From the NCBI GenBank assembly GCA_021014945.1, contig MU266594.1, positions 1 through 35,593 of the forward strand: a stretch of DNA of 35,593 nt, written 5' to 3'. The notes under the pieces were generated by a model. That model did no database searches. It was not told where the DNA came from and saw nothing but the letters and a program-made list of their open reading frames with translations. Each line of letters starts with the position of its first letter. Positions within the stretch are counted from its first letter, which is position 1. Below, one piece after another: positions 9,026-20,688 of the stretch. A program made the translations under genes and the position numbers. The stretch is from Leucogyrophana mollusca. Taxonomy: Eukaryota > Basidiomycota > Agaricomycetes > Boletales.

Positions 9026-11510
9026 ATGCACGAACCAACATTTGAAGCAGCGTCAGAATATTCCCAAGTTATCGAGCACCATGTGACGGTAGACTCGGAG
9101 AAGCACGACTCTCTTGCTTCGGAGAATCTCTCGTTGGGGCTCAGCCATGCTGACGGAGTTGATCGAGAGTATGAGCTCAAGTGCGGGCTTAGTGAGCATT
9201 CTCCTTCACCCAGTGCGTCAACGAACTGGCCTGACAGCCCCAGTCAACCGGTGCCTTCAGGAAGAGTACGTATTTTCGTGGCCTGTCCTCAAGCCACATT
9301 GAGCACGGCGGTTCACATTCACACAGGATCGGTTTTGGACGTTATCAAGCTCAATTATTCGTCTTAACAGGTTTTGGGTGGTTGGCGGATGGTAGTTTCT
9401 AGCCTTACGCTCGCAACTCTCCTTCTTACGGGCGTATCAGATATGTGGTTCCAGGCGTTAGCCGTAGCTCTCCCTCAGATCCAACAAGAACTAAACCCGT
9501 CTCGGGTGGAATACTCAGTTCTTGCCGAATATGCTGGCCTTATTATCGGAGCAACTCTTTGGGGAGTTTTGGCTGATATCATTGGGAGGAAGCTATCGTT
9601 CAATGTAGGCTAATTTGTAGGACATCCAGTCACCTCCTCACACTGGGCCCTTGGTCAGATCACGCTTTTCATTGCCGGAGTCTTTGGTCTTTCCGCTGGC
9701 GCTTCTCCGAATTTCTTGGTATTTTCGTCCATGGTGGCTTGCATGGGTTTCGGAGTAGGCGGAAAGTGCATTACTTCTCTCTTGCAAGTCTATTCCAGAA
9801 TCTCATGTATTTTATTTTACAATCAGCTTACCTGTGGATGGTAAGTGACCGGAACATATACCGTATTTACGTTCTACAGCACATGCACAGGCGCTCTGTA
9901 TCTCGAGCATATTCCAGGGTCTCATCAGGTTCGTACCTTCTTTTGTGTCGTTGGCAGATATTGACAGGGTTCTCCGATGTTCAGTGGACCCTAACGCTCC
10001 TCTCCTTGTGGTGGGCGGCAGGTCAACTAGTCGCGTCCCTGGTGGCATGGATATTCATCGCCAATTTCTCGTGCGATCCGTCGATTCCTGATGGCGAGTG
10101 CACAAAGGCCCAAAACATGGGCTGGAGATATACCTTGTGCGCATTATCATGGTTCTTCTTAACCATCACTAACCGTGACTATACTCTACAAAGCTATACG
10201 CTGTGCGTGATATCCGAAACTCACGTGCTCTTTTAACCAAGGTCCCACAGTGGAGCGTTAACTCTCGTTTTCTTTATCTGTCGTTTCCTATTGTTTGACG
10301 TCCAGGAATCATCAAAATTTCTGGTAGCGCAGGGACGTGACGAAGAGGCGATTCAGGTCCGTACTTAATGGTCCCGCGAAGCCAACGCTAACACCGTGCA
10401 GGTCTTGGAGCATATTGCGCGACGTAACGGAAAATCTATCACCCTGAGAGTTGAAGACTTGCAAGCAATATCTAGAAATGCGGCATCAGGTACAAATCCC
10501 TCCCCGAAAATGCCTTTGACCATTGTCGGAGCCTTTTCCAACTTGTCTCTGTAGGTCATGTTGATTTGTGACGACTAGCATTGATGTCCCCGAAAGGTCT
10601 CACATCCGACCACTGTTCTCGACCATACGTCTAGGGATCAACACTGCTCTTATTATCCTTATCTGGGGGCGAGTTTACTAACACTGGTATGGCAGCCCAA
10701 CTAACTAGTCCGCCACAGGCTGATCGGCCTCGCTTATCCGCTCTTCAACACATACCTTCCTGCATATCTCGCTGCACAGGGTGCTGTCTCTGGCTCTTCT
10801 GACCTTGCAGAGACCTATCGTAACTACTCGATAATATCTGTTCTGGGGATCCCAGGCTCTCTCATGGCTTGCGCAGTCGTAGACTGGACGAAGAAATCTC
10901 GTCATGGATCGGTTGCGGGCGGGAGGAAGTTATCTCTCGCCGTTTCCACGGTTCTTACAGGTGCTTTCTTGTTCTTGTTCACCACCAGCAAGACCACCGC
11001 AGCCGTTCTTGGCTGGTCTTGCGCTTCGGGTCTGACACAGTAAGCCATCTCTGCCTTCCTTTTTGTTAATATTTGACGGCCATGACCCAGGAATGCGGTC
11101 AGTTTTAATGCGATGCCACTTAGTTTAGCACTCATCGAATGCTGCAGATGTACGGTGTTCTATATGCGTATACACCGGAGGCATTTCCTTCCCCTCATCG
11201 TGGCACGGGAGATGCACTTTGTGCTGCCCTTAATCGCATAGGCGGGTTAATTGCTCCTCTTGTCAAGATGGCGACTACGCCCGCTACAGGAAACATATCT
11301 GGGAACAGGGCAACTAGGTGCGTGAGACCCTATCTCTTTCATGTTATGTAGCGGTTCCGACCTTCTACCAGATCGGTTTTCGTTTCAGCGACTTTGCTTG
11401 TAGTGGCGGGTTTAATGGCGTTAGTGCTTCCTATCGAGGTTGGTTGACCCTTTAACGTCGCTCCATTCCCTCATTTTCTTTGATAGACTGCTGGGCAGAT
11501 GGCGCTTTGA
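9026..11510 (+). CDS. Major facilitator superfamily transporter (SV2-like/general substrate type)
   Basis: Seventeen exons give 550 residues: 9026-9191, 9244-9265, 9327-9391, 9441-9604, 9659-9765, 9827-9840, 9891-9928, 9985-10136, 10194-10202, 10251-10356, 10402-10550, 10597-10668, 10719-11039, 11091-11097, 11148-11317, 11372-11438, 11487-11510. The N-terminal tail is acidic and cytosolic-looking. Then come IGFGRYQAQLFVLTGFGWL, MWFQALAVALPQIQQE, the MFS motif A GVLADIIGRK after helix 2, GFGVGGNLPVDGALYLEHIP, SLWWAAGQLVASLVAWIF, and a C-terminal half with LIGLAYPLFNTYLPAYL and MYGVLYAYTPEAFP; twelve helices are expected. It should export or import small organic molecules at the plasma membrane. 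Odd points: exons of 7, 9 and 14 nt, and one GC-AG intron (10669-10718). An alternative 42-nt in-frame intron at 10492-10533 cannot be excluded. Lying directly after the SDR gene, it could move a related metabolite; that is inference. Confidence 0.88.
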
Positions 11511-14215
11511 ATAGTACCGCGCTCGGGGCATCAGCGTGTTCGAGGGAAAACTCAAGTTTCAGCAAAGTAGCGACCACGTAGTAGTGCCAGGCCAATTAAC
11601 ATGAAGGATGCACCGAATCGTGACCTGGAATGACCCTCGTCACCGATCGAAAAACCACAAATGCAACCACGGTTAGTTAGGCGGCGCACATGCGTACGTT
11701 CGATTTATTAAGGCTCCAGATGTCACAATGATTTCAAAGCACTTTCCCCTTAAAAAACACTCCAAAATCCTCCGTAGCCGTTCATCTAACAGAGCCCTGC
11801 AATTAAGGGCATAGCCAGCGGCGAGCGATATCAATACGGGATCAACTCCAGCTGACGTATCGAGTTCCAAAATGCCCACCGCGTTGGATGACTCTCCCTT
11901 GCGCCGGCGTGGGCACTCGGCAACTTCCCCTCCATTCTATGGGTGTGACACCTGTGAAGGCGCCACCCGTCGCTCGAAGCGAAGTGTTGGATTAAGAATA
12001 CAATTTTCCCTAAGAACACTATCGAGATCGCCGTATCGGTGATCATGAGTCCTGCTGCCAGGCTTGTCTTTTGACACCGTCTATCCAGTATTTTTTTGCT
12101 GACATCTGTATCTATATGCAGAAAGGTTCCAAGGCTGTCTCCGGAACAAACAAGCAAAGCTTACTCAAAAGACTGGACCGTGGTAGTCCATCATTGAACC
12201 AGCGCTCGTTGCCAGGACCTTTTCCTGTTTCGTGTTGGCCATGATAGGAATGGCCCTTCGGGACGTAGTCTCACGCTAGGTATTTCCGTGATTCGTAAGG
12301 AGATGGTCTACTCGGGCTGATCCCTTGGAACATATGATTCCACGGATGCGGGTCACCGTGACCGACATTGTTATGTGTTTCCAAAACCACGTTCACTGGT
12401 CAAAGAAGAGCGACTAATCTAGTCGGCATTATTCGTAATCCTCCGGCCCCTGAGTCTGCGGCGATGCTGACTCACTTCCCAAACATTATTCATGATACCG
12501 AACTCCGTCGTTACCTGGAGATACGTAGAGTGCCGACCAAGCGCTCGAAATACCCTTTACAGCCGTATTTCTTATTTTCCGCAGGAAACAAAGATGGACT
12601 AGCAGCGGGTGAGCTTGCCAGCATATCCACAGCCGCGCCCGTGGTGATCGATTTAACACTTCTCCCGAGCTATCAAAGCCGCGGTTAACTGTTCCCGGGG
12701 CCGGTTTGAAACATGATGCATCAAGTTAAAGATAACCCCGTGGTATGTGAGTACAAGGCACTTGACAACAGTGCTCCCGCCACGTTTTATGTATAGACGC
12801 CTCAATGTGCTCATTCTAATCCAGCTCTTTGCTGGTGATGACGGGAAAGACGACTGAATCAATCAGAGTTAAGATTCTTGCTGCGCGTCCGGTCTCGGGA
12901 TATGGCAGGAAACAAATGCGCCAGTAATGGCAATCAGGCGGCCGACATTCACGCATTCCAAGCAACACACGAAAATTATCACTGAGTGTTGGGCTATCAC
13001 GAGCACTGGATGACGATGTCGTCAAAGATGCACTGCAGCTATTGAGCTACGCGGGAGAACAACGAAAATCGTGTGGATGTGATGGTACAGCCTCACAGCG
13101 CGTCTATGTGCACGAGGTCACTGGATCCTTGTTGCATATATTTTGGTTCAATATTTCCCGGTCCATGCATCGATGATCGAGATCAACTTCATTTATGAAG
13201 GCACGGCCTCCTTGTACTGCACAGCACAATTACTTATGACGTATGCTCGTTACTACTTGAGTGCTTTCGAAGAGAATGTGGACTCACCGAATGCGTCTCG
13301 GGAGCCCTCCGATCGAGAGTCGAGCGGCATCAACGTCAAGAATCGAATATAGTGACACCGATCAACGTCAACCCGGGCATGCTATAGTACTAAACGGGCT
13401 CGAGGAGGCTTATTTGACAGGACGCGGTGACGGGCCTGTCGTCGCAACAAGAGCCGTTTACGGAGGTGGTTCTACTACGCTCACGTAAACGCTGGGCTGT
13501 GTTGGACTGTGGCATTGCCTAAGCATTAGACTGTGGACACCGTTAGTGCGATCGGTGACCCAGGGAAAACAGCTACGTTTCGAGTATGTGGAGGTTGTGC
13601 GGTTAAGGGTAAAATGTATCACGCACATACATGTTATACAAAAAGTCGACTTCGTCTCAACACCAGCCGTTGGAACTCTTCAGAGGTTGGAGGTCGATCG
13701 GACCGAGATGCGCTGCGATTGATCGCGGAAGGGTGTACTCATATGGGTCTGAGTTGTCCTTATCATGAATAGTCAAGGCCAAGGACATGGGGGTGCTACG
13801 GTTGGACAACGCCGCCGTTTGCGAACAATTTGTCAAGAATGCTGAATCAGAATGTAAAGTGATGATGACAAAGCTGCTGTGGATGCATCGGCCATGTCCG
13901 GGTCACGGCGAGGTAGGACCAGTCTCGGTAGCTCGTGTTCAAAATCCCGTTGGGAGGCGCATGGCGCCAAAGGGCACGATAGCGAAAAGAGCGCGCAGGA
14001 GAAGGTTGTGTTTGATTGCCGAGTACTGGCGCTATTGAGTGAATGCAGAGTTACTTGCGGAACATCTTTGCACGTCGCAGTCGCCTTGGGAGACAACGAA
14101 TCAAGCTAAACAACATCACGAGGGTTAGCTTGGGCAACAGACTGACCTCTTCGAGATCTCTGCAGCAACGATCAGTAGAAGATGGCCGCACAAATCATTG
14201 CATCAACGTTGAAAG
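11511..14215. other. Long stretch with no recognised gene
   Basis: These 2.7 kb contain scattered open frames of 60-108 codons on both strands (for example 12368-12688 +, 11831-12157 -, 13143-13352 + and 13857-14109 +). None matches a family I know, and stop codons occur about as often as in random sequence, so decayed genes or non-coding DNA cannot be told apart by eye. No terminal repeats, tRNA or transposase motif was found. Confidence 0.4.
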
Positions 14216-14514
14216 AATGATCGGAAAAACCCGGCTCCAGTGATGGTGGCACCATGGTCGAACTTTGATGATATGTAAGTTTTGTTCTGCACAGTGCGCA
14301 CCTCGAAAGATGACTATCTGATAGGCTTGAGCCGATTCCAATCCTGTCAAAGGAGCTGACCTCTGCGTTCGTCACGTCAGTTGGGTGGGAACAACACACG
14401 GATGGCGATGACCGAGGTGCCACCAAGAAGAAGGGTCGGAGTGGGTTGCTGTTTGCGATCAAAGAGACTCGCATCACCGGGGTCTACGAATATGGCGATC
14501 GCCCACACTCTTAG
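14216..14514 (+). pseudogene. Possible gene fragment, two spliced exons
   Basis: A reading frame opens after an AG at 14214-14215 (NDRKNPAPVMVAPWSNFDD), reaches a GTAAGT donor at 14275, and resumes in frame after a 50-nt intron ending TGATAG at 14324 (MLEPIPILSKELTSAFVTS, later GLLFAIKETRITGVYEYGD) up to a TAG at 14512. A consensus donor, the typical intron size and kept phase support real coding ancestry. There is no start codon in frame, since a stop lies just upstream, so it would need 5' exons that I could not find. The protein is not recognised. It may be a remnant or part of an unrecognised gene lying before CRZ1. Confidence 0.3.
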
Positions 14515-15098
14515 GCTGCTCACTTGCTGCATCACTGAGACGAGAGATCCAAGCGTCAAAGAGCTGTCTCCCTCAGAGATTTCCATTTGGGGAAGGCCCA
14601 TATGGAAAGACGTTACGGCATGCCCATGCCGAGCAAACGGCTGCGATGACTCGCCGATATGGAGGAGGCGGTTCTTGCAAAGAACCGAGCGATACAGCAT
14701 GGGTGCGGTCGTAGCTTCGCAAACGGCGACCCGGAGACATTGAGAACGAGTTTCATCCATGATCCTTGACCAAGTGAATTTTGGGCCCATATCAGCAATA
14801 AAAAATCGAAAAAATAGCAGAATTCAAGTCCGCTCAACGCGAATGATGAACAAAACTGATTTTAGCGGACCTTGAAAACTCAGGCACTTTACGATTCAGT
14901 TGTCAATATTTCTCACAACATCATCTTCCCCTCAGACAAAGCGCCTATCCATCCTTTATTCTCCCTCCACAAAGTCTAGCCATTGTTGTTCACGAACGTC
15001 GTTATTCAGCGCTATCGGCACAGCAAATCGACATTGTCGATCTCTCTTTATCTTTCCGAAGCACTCTCGCACAATTTCACACCAAGAAGGAACGTGCG
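14515..15098. other. CRZ1 upstream region and leader
   Basis: No gene is seen. The last 150 nt before the CRZ1 start are pyrimidine-rich (runs of CT and TCTTT), as is usual for a fungal 5' untranslated leader. A long minus-strand open frame (14377-14790) overlaps the fragment upstream and has no recognised family. Confidence 0.45.
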
Positions 15099-17475
15099 AT
15101 GTCTCTCCTCCAGCAAGATCCAAGCCCTTACGCCAATGAGCACGACTATCACTCAGCTAGTCCTTCGTCGAAGCCCTTGAATGTCGGTGTCAGCCCGCCA
15201 TTCGACTCGTACGAGTTTAGCCATCTTCAGTCCCCACCGTTTCCGCACACACCATCATACAACGGCTCATATCAGAATTCGCCATACTCAGGTCATTCGG
15301 AGCTTAGTTTTGACCCAGGTGATGAAGTCTATGGCTTGTTTGGCGAAGAATCGAACGGGCCTATCATCCGTGAAGAATATGATCCATCGGAGTACGATGC
15401 ACCAAACACATCCGGCTTACTCATGTTCGATGGCGACTACATGCCTGGCATCGATCGCAGCGGAGCCCATGTTTCTGTGTCCGTCACACCCGCTCCTTAT
15501 GACCAACACTCCCCAAATTCGTTCGATTACAGCTCCCCATCCAGCAATGCTGACGATGGGCAACCACGGAGTCGTGCATCCTCCGTCTCATCCAATCACC
15601 ACCTTCCGGCCTCTTCTCCACGACTTGATATGGCCCATACGTTTGAAAATCTACACTTCGAGTCACCAAACTGGCAACCGCATCAATTGCCAGGTGACAG
15701 AGGAATGTCACCACCTCGGAAACCCCAATCCCCCCCTCAGCTTATGATCCCAGACACCAATGGCTCTTCCAACCGTCCCATGTTCCAGCAGGAACCTCCC
15801 CTTATAAACGCTCCAGAGGGTGATGGTGGTTTCTCGAGTGGTCCACAATTGCACATTGTCCCCGCTACTCCCGTCAGCGGAGGCGGAGCGGCCTCCCAAG
15901 CCGTTCCTTTCCAATCCACCCTGGAAACTCTCCATCAAGGCAAGTCTGATAGGATCACGTTTATTTCGGGAAGCGCCCACTTACAATTTGCTCTTATTTG
16001 TATTACGTCTTTGCAGGTTCAGCGCAAAACGGGCAACAACAGGCGACGTCTCCCCCTTGGGATCACCAACAAATTCAACAACAATCTGAGGTATCACGAC
16101 CACTTGGGGTGCCACAATTCCATGAACAGACTGCACAGCTTCCCTATCCGTTCCAGCATAGCCACAACAATACTTCTCAGGGGCTGTCCACCCCGGCTCC
16201 TCAAGTACACCCAGATCCTAATACCAACTTCCTGTTCCCCAATCTCCCCCCTCGTTCGCGTAGTAAATCTGATACCTCATCTTCACTACGACCTCTCTGG
16301 AACTCCGCCCTTATGACTCAAGAGCAGCTCAACGCAATGGATGGGTCTGCCCTCGATGACGCTGCCGGCACCGTCAACCTTAGTGACGTCCTCCCGCAGC
16401 ACCAACAGCACCTTCAGCAACAATCACAGCACCCATCTAGCGCGGGTGCGAATCAAACATCCTTTGGTCTCTCCCCTCCGCAGCTCTCTCAGCACTACAC
16501 CTTTGGACCCCTTACGAACAATTATCTTTCCCCCGATATGTCGCCAATGGCTGTCAATCTTCGTCGGTCCAAATCTGATGGGGGCGCCCGTCCAGGGCAT
16601 ACCCGACTCTCTCGGTCAGAGGACATGTCGCACTCTTCCCCCCTCATGTTTCCCCCTTCATCGCAACAGGAGTTTATCAACCGCCAGTTCTTACATCCGC
16701 AAGAAACTGTGCCATCTATTCGGGGACACAGTCGTCGCGCCTCTTCTGGTTCCCGCGGCGGCGGCGATGGGAGTTGGAGTGGTTTGTCCTCGAACCGTGC
16801 TAGCCCATATCCGAGCCCATCGGCGAGCCCTCGTATTCGCTATGACGAGCTACCAAACGTCTCCCTCGCAGGACGTCCACCCTCAATGCTTCGCCCGGAT
16901 CCCAATGTCCAACCAGGGGCAAATGGGGTTGCGGTTACAAAGCAGACTGTGACGAGTGAACGTACCGCTGGTGCGAGTCATCGCAGGAGGAAACAAGATG
17001 CCAACTTTTTATGTCCTGTACCTGGGTGTGGCAGCACCTTCACGAGGAGTTTCAACCTCAAAGGTTTGTCCGTGACATACCCGTTCATTGCGCGGACTGA
17101 TGGATCCGGTTTCGTAGGACACATGCGCTCGCATAACGAAGAGCGTCCCTTCCAGTGCAAGTGGCCTGGCTGCGGCAAGGGTTTCGCACGGCAGCACGAT
17201 TGCAAGCGGCATGAGCAACTCCATTCGAACTACAGGCCCTTCACTTGCGAAGGCTGTAACAAAAACTTCGCGAGAATGGACGCGCTGAACCGGCATCGTA
17301 AGTTTGATCGTCCAGTTTCATGTGATCTGTAGGTAATAACGCATCTTGTGCCACAGTGCGCTCTGAGGGTGGCGCTGAGTGTCAGAAGCTCTCAGATGCT
17401 GCCAAGGAACCCGTGGGAGGCCTGGTGCCGAAGACCGAGGACAGTGGTTGGCCCGGAATGAGCGTTATGGTTTAG
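15099..17475 (+). CDS. CRZ1: C2H2 zinc-finger transcription factor, CRZ1-like (calcineurin-responsive)
   Basis: Four exons (15099-15939, 16017-17063, 17118-17297, 17357-17475) give 728 residues. The first 600 are low-complexity: Ser/Pro-rich with a Gln-rich patch (LPQHQQHLQQQSQH) and many candidate phosphosites (RSRSKSD, RRSKSD, HSRRASS). Three fingers end the protein: CPVPGCG..HMRSH (613-635), CKWPGCG..HEQLH (643-665) and CEGCNKNFARMDALNRH (from 673), the last completed by LRSEGGAEC, so its final ligand appears to be Cys (C2HC). This layout is that of basidiomycete Crz1, which in other fungi is dephosphorylated by calcineurin, enters the nucleus and activates stress and cell-wall genes. No perfect PxIxIT docking site is visible; PRIRYD before the fingers is a weak candidate. 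Intron 1 (15940-16016) must use a GC donor (G|GCAAGT) to keep frame. Confidence 0.85.
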
Positions 17476-20400
17476 TGGACCCTTTCATTCGCCATCAACA
17501 TCCAGCATCATCTCACGACACATCACTGGCCTTGATCTGTTGACTATCTTAGCCCCTCTTGTATCGATTCATTCACTTGCCTCGTACCATAATTCCGGGA
17601 CGCTCTGCGGGTTCTCAGTCTGTGACTCTAGCTATTTGCCTCTTCGTATTTCAGCTGTCATCCATCCACCTTAATTCTCTTCTCGGTCATTTATATTGTT
17701 ATTGATTGGAACGTCCATCGTACTGCTAGTCATGGTATATAGCCCTTGTAGTGCTCATCACTTCCACTACTCCCTTTATTATTTTGCTATGATTCCCGAT
17801 CGCCGTGATCGATCCATCCTTGTAGCGTAGTCATTCGTAGTCACGTAGATATCGGTGGATGTCAGTAGTCTGATTTATTTATGCTAACAGGAATCTAAAG
17901 TACATTCCTACTTCAGCTTGGCTGTTGGACCCATTGTGCTTGACTCCTGTAGAGTCGGAGCCAAAGAGGAAAAGAACTAGAGGCTGTGCTCTCCTTCGGC
18001 GCTCATGATGTATCGTGGCCATCGTTGCACCGCCCTATCCACAGCAGCGAAACAGCCAATCGGGCATGTTTTTAACATGGAAAAACGCAGAACATTCGGG
18101 GCTGTGCGGCTTTAAAGAACTTGTTTCTTTGACGAAACTTGAGAGCGGGCGGAGAATGAGCAGTATTGATTACACAGCCTCGCAGCTTGGGTAAGGCTGT
18201 ATCGAGATGCTGATCTATTCAACACCGTGCTCATCAAGATGTGATCGCGGATGAAATATTAAAGCCTGAGGGAGTCTTATGCCCGCACCGAGGGCACAAA
18301 CTTCGATCGCACAAACCCTAGATTGAACGGAACAGGAAATTGCAAGCGAGCCCCGCAGTACATATTATGTTCTCCCGACACCAACGCTATCGGGCTGGAG
18401 GTCAGATTGTACAGCCCATCTGCGACCGGCGGCTAACAAAGCGATGCGCAGTATGCTACGCCGGAGATTAGCGAGATCTTGGGTGGTAAATTATGAAACT
18501 CACTGGAGTTCGGAAAACAAAATGCCTCTCTCGGAGACGCAAAGGCACCAAGAGGCACTGTCATTTGAGCAGGGTCTGGCACATCATCGCGAGGACCAAG
18601 TATGAGACACGTTACTTCCCACCGGCGGAACCAAAGGCTTCAAGAGTGCGGGACGTGTGGGGAGGATATTACAGAATCTTGCATTAACATTTCCGGGCTG
18701 TGCGGATTGTGGGGGGCCGAGACGAACGCTCTGAGGTGATATGTAAGCGGAGCCATCTAGCCCAATGGAGTGGCTGGGTTCAAGTCTAAGGTGATGGACC
18801 TGAAGAAACATTTGAGAGCCATCACGGGTGCTAAGGGCATTCCAAGCTCGGTGCGCCGTGACGCCACCAGATACGCTCAGACCTTGAGAAAGGATAGTGC
18901 GAGATACGGAGCCCGTCTCCAGGTACTAGGGAAAAAATAGAGCGGGTTACTTGAGGTCTGTATGAGACGGCGTGATCCAAAACATACTGATGCGTGTGGC
19001 TGACATGGCTGGAAACGCTCGTTCTGCGGGTTGCATGGCCGGGGTCAAACTGAACATTGCAGCGGGTGAATCGTCGGCCGCCACTGAAGTAGCCTTAGAC
19101 TACAATGCACTCAAGCGTAACGTGGCTCGATGGTCCTCGGTGTGAGGGTACGGTTTCCTGATTCCACACATGACAGGCGGGTCCGGAGTAATCCCCGCGC
19201 GCTTGAGAGATGACTCTAAGTCAGATGGACATAGTGGGTGATGTGGTGCTACGGCGAACCTGGCTGTCATGGTTATGAAGTCTTAACAAGATAAAATGGT
19301 CGGAGCACCGTCTAGATTGTGAGCGTCCCGAAATCAGGACCAATACAGCGACCATGAAGGCCGATTGGTGAGCTAGACCATACCCATCTGGGGGACCATC
19401 GGATGTCAAATGAGTACAGAGACATCACCAAGCGTGATTGTCTGAAGATGAACAGAGCGAATCAGTTTTTGTTGACGCCGCCATAAACGCACGCACCATC
19501 TTTAATTTGGTCCCAAAGATTGAGAATTGCCTGGAAGGTGTAATTAGATGCGGGAGAGTCGATCAGCGCGGCAATGCTATTCATACGGGTGCCTTAAAGC
19601 CAATCATCGATCAAATCGACGCAAGTGCGCCTCGGCGGGAACCGTTCATGGAGAACCGATATTGTCTGATACCATGAAACCGCCGCAAATCCTCTCTTTA
19701 TGCCGATTAATCAATTCGAGAGGCCTGAGAGCAGATCATGTCCATGGGGTTAGGGCAATGCACTGCGCACAACTATAGGACCTGGTGTCACGCCCAAAGC
19801 CAATGGCGCACCGTTCGAAAGTAGGCTCTACGCAACTGGATATCCTAAATTAAAAGTGCAAACGTACCCTTGAGTCCCCAGATCATTTGGCAACGCAACC
19901 ACAGTGCAGTCAAAGGTCCCTGTAATGAACCATCTGCCCGGTAACGTTGGGTTCACGTTCAACATCAACGATGGCCTTGCGCTTATTGGAGCCTATGGAA
20001 TATCAGTATCAGTACTGGTGACCCCAGGGGTATGTCGCACGCACTACGACAACTTTGACGATGGCAGCGAACTATTACTCGCGACTTCCCAGACCTTTTG
20101 TTGAGTTCGTTGGAGAAAATTCGTTCAAGTTCTGAGTTTCACTGCTGCGTTGAGTGGGACACAATGATCGTGTGATACAAGCTCGTGCAAAAGCCAGTTT
20201 TCCGCATAATATGATGATCTATGGGGGTAGCCTGGTAGTCTCCCGTAGACGGACCAAAGTTTCGAATGATAGTCGTTCCTTCTCAACGATTCAAGTTGGT
20301 AGCAGCAATACCGTATCAATACGAACCAAATTTCTCATCGGGAGTAGTTACCGTGACCTGACACCAACCGTCACATAAGCTTGGTGCCAGCGAGCAGTGG

Positions 20401-20688
20401 AAAAGTGTCAACCTCACCTTTTACTGTACTATCACTACGACTACGGGGGTTGTCCTAGAGGTACGAAGGGAACTAACGATCTTATTTTCCAGGAAAAGGC
20501 TCAGATTACACTGAACTGGGTCGTGGAACACTGGCCGTGGTTCAGTCGGCCAGGTGATTTGGGAGCACAGCTGCAGGATTATTTTCCATTTTCCCTTTCA
20601 GAATCAGCGGCAGTATCTCCGATAGCTTTGTTTTCTGCCTGACGGTCAGGCTTCGACGACGGCAGGATAAGATTAATTTTATCCCATC
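17476..20688. other. 3.2 kb without a recognised gene; possible decayed coding tracts
   Basis: The first several hundred bases are the CRZ1 3' region. Beyond about 18.35 kb protein-like stretches appear on the plus strand, broken by stops and frame changes: 18759-18938 (QTLRKDSARYGARLQVLGKK at its end), 18986-19144 (ESSAATEVALDYNALKRNVA), 19438-19677 and about 19684-20104 (NHLPGNVGFTFNINDGLALI). They do not belong to any family I recognise. The stop density in the joined frames is only slightly below chance, so decay of a former gene or repeat is a suggestion, not a conclusion. Confidence 0.35.

Noticed and set aside
10492..10533. Possible extra 42-nt intron inside MFS exon 11
   Set aside because: It has GT..AG ends but is a multiple of three and open, and shorter than its neighbours; read-through is the simpler model.
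15940..16316. First CRZ1 frame continuing open to 16316
   Set aside because: Past 15939 the frame runs through an intron and then out of register with the zinc-finger frame; the GC-AG splice gives the correct protein.
18758..18790. tRNA-like A box (TAGCCCAATGG) and B box (GGTTCAAGTC)
   Set aside because: The boxes are about 20 nt apart, too close for a tRNA, and no cloverleaf stems form.
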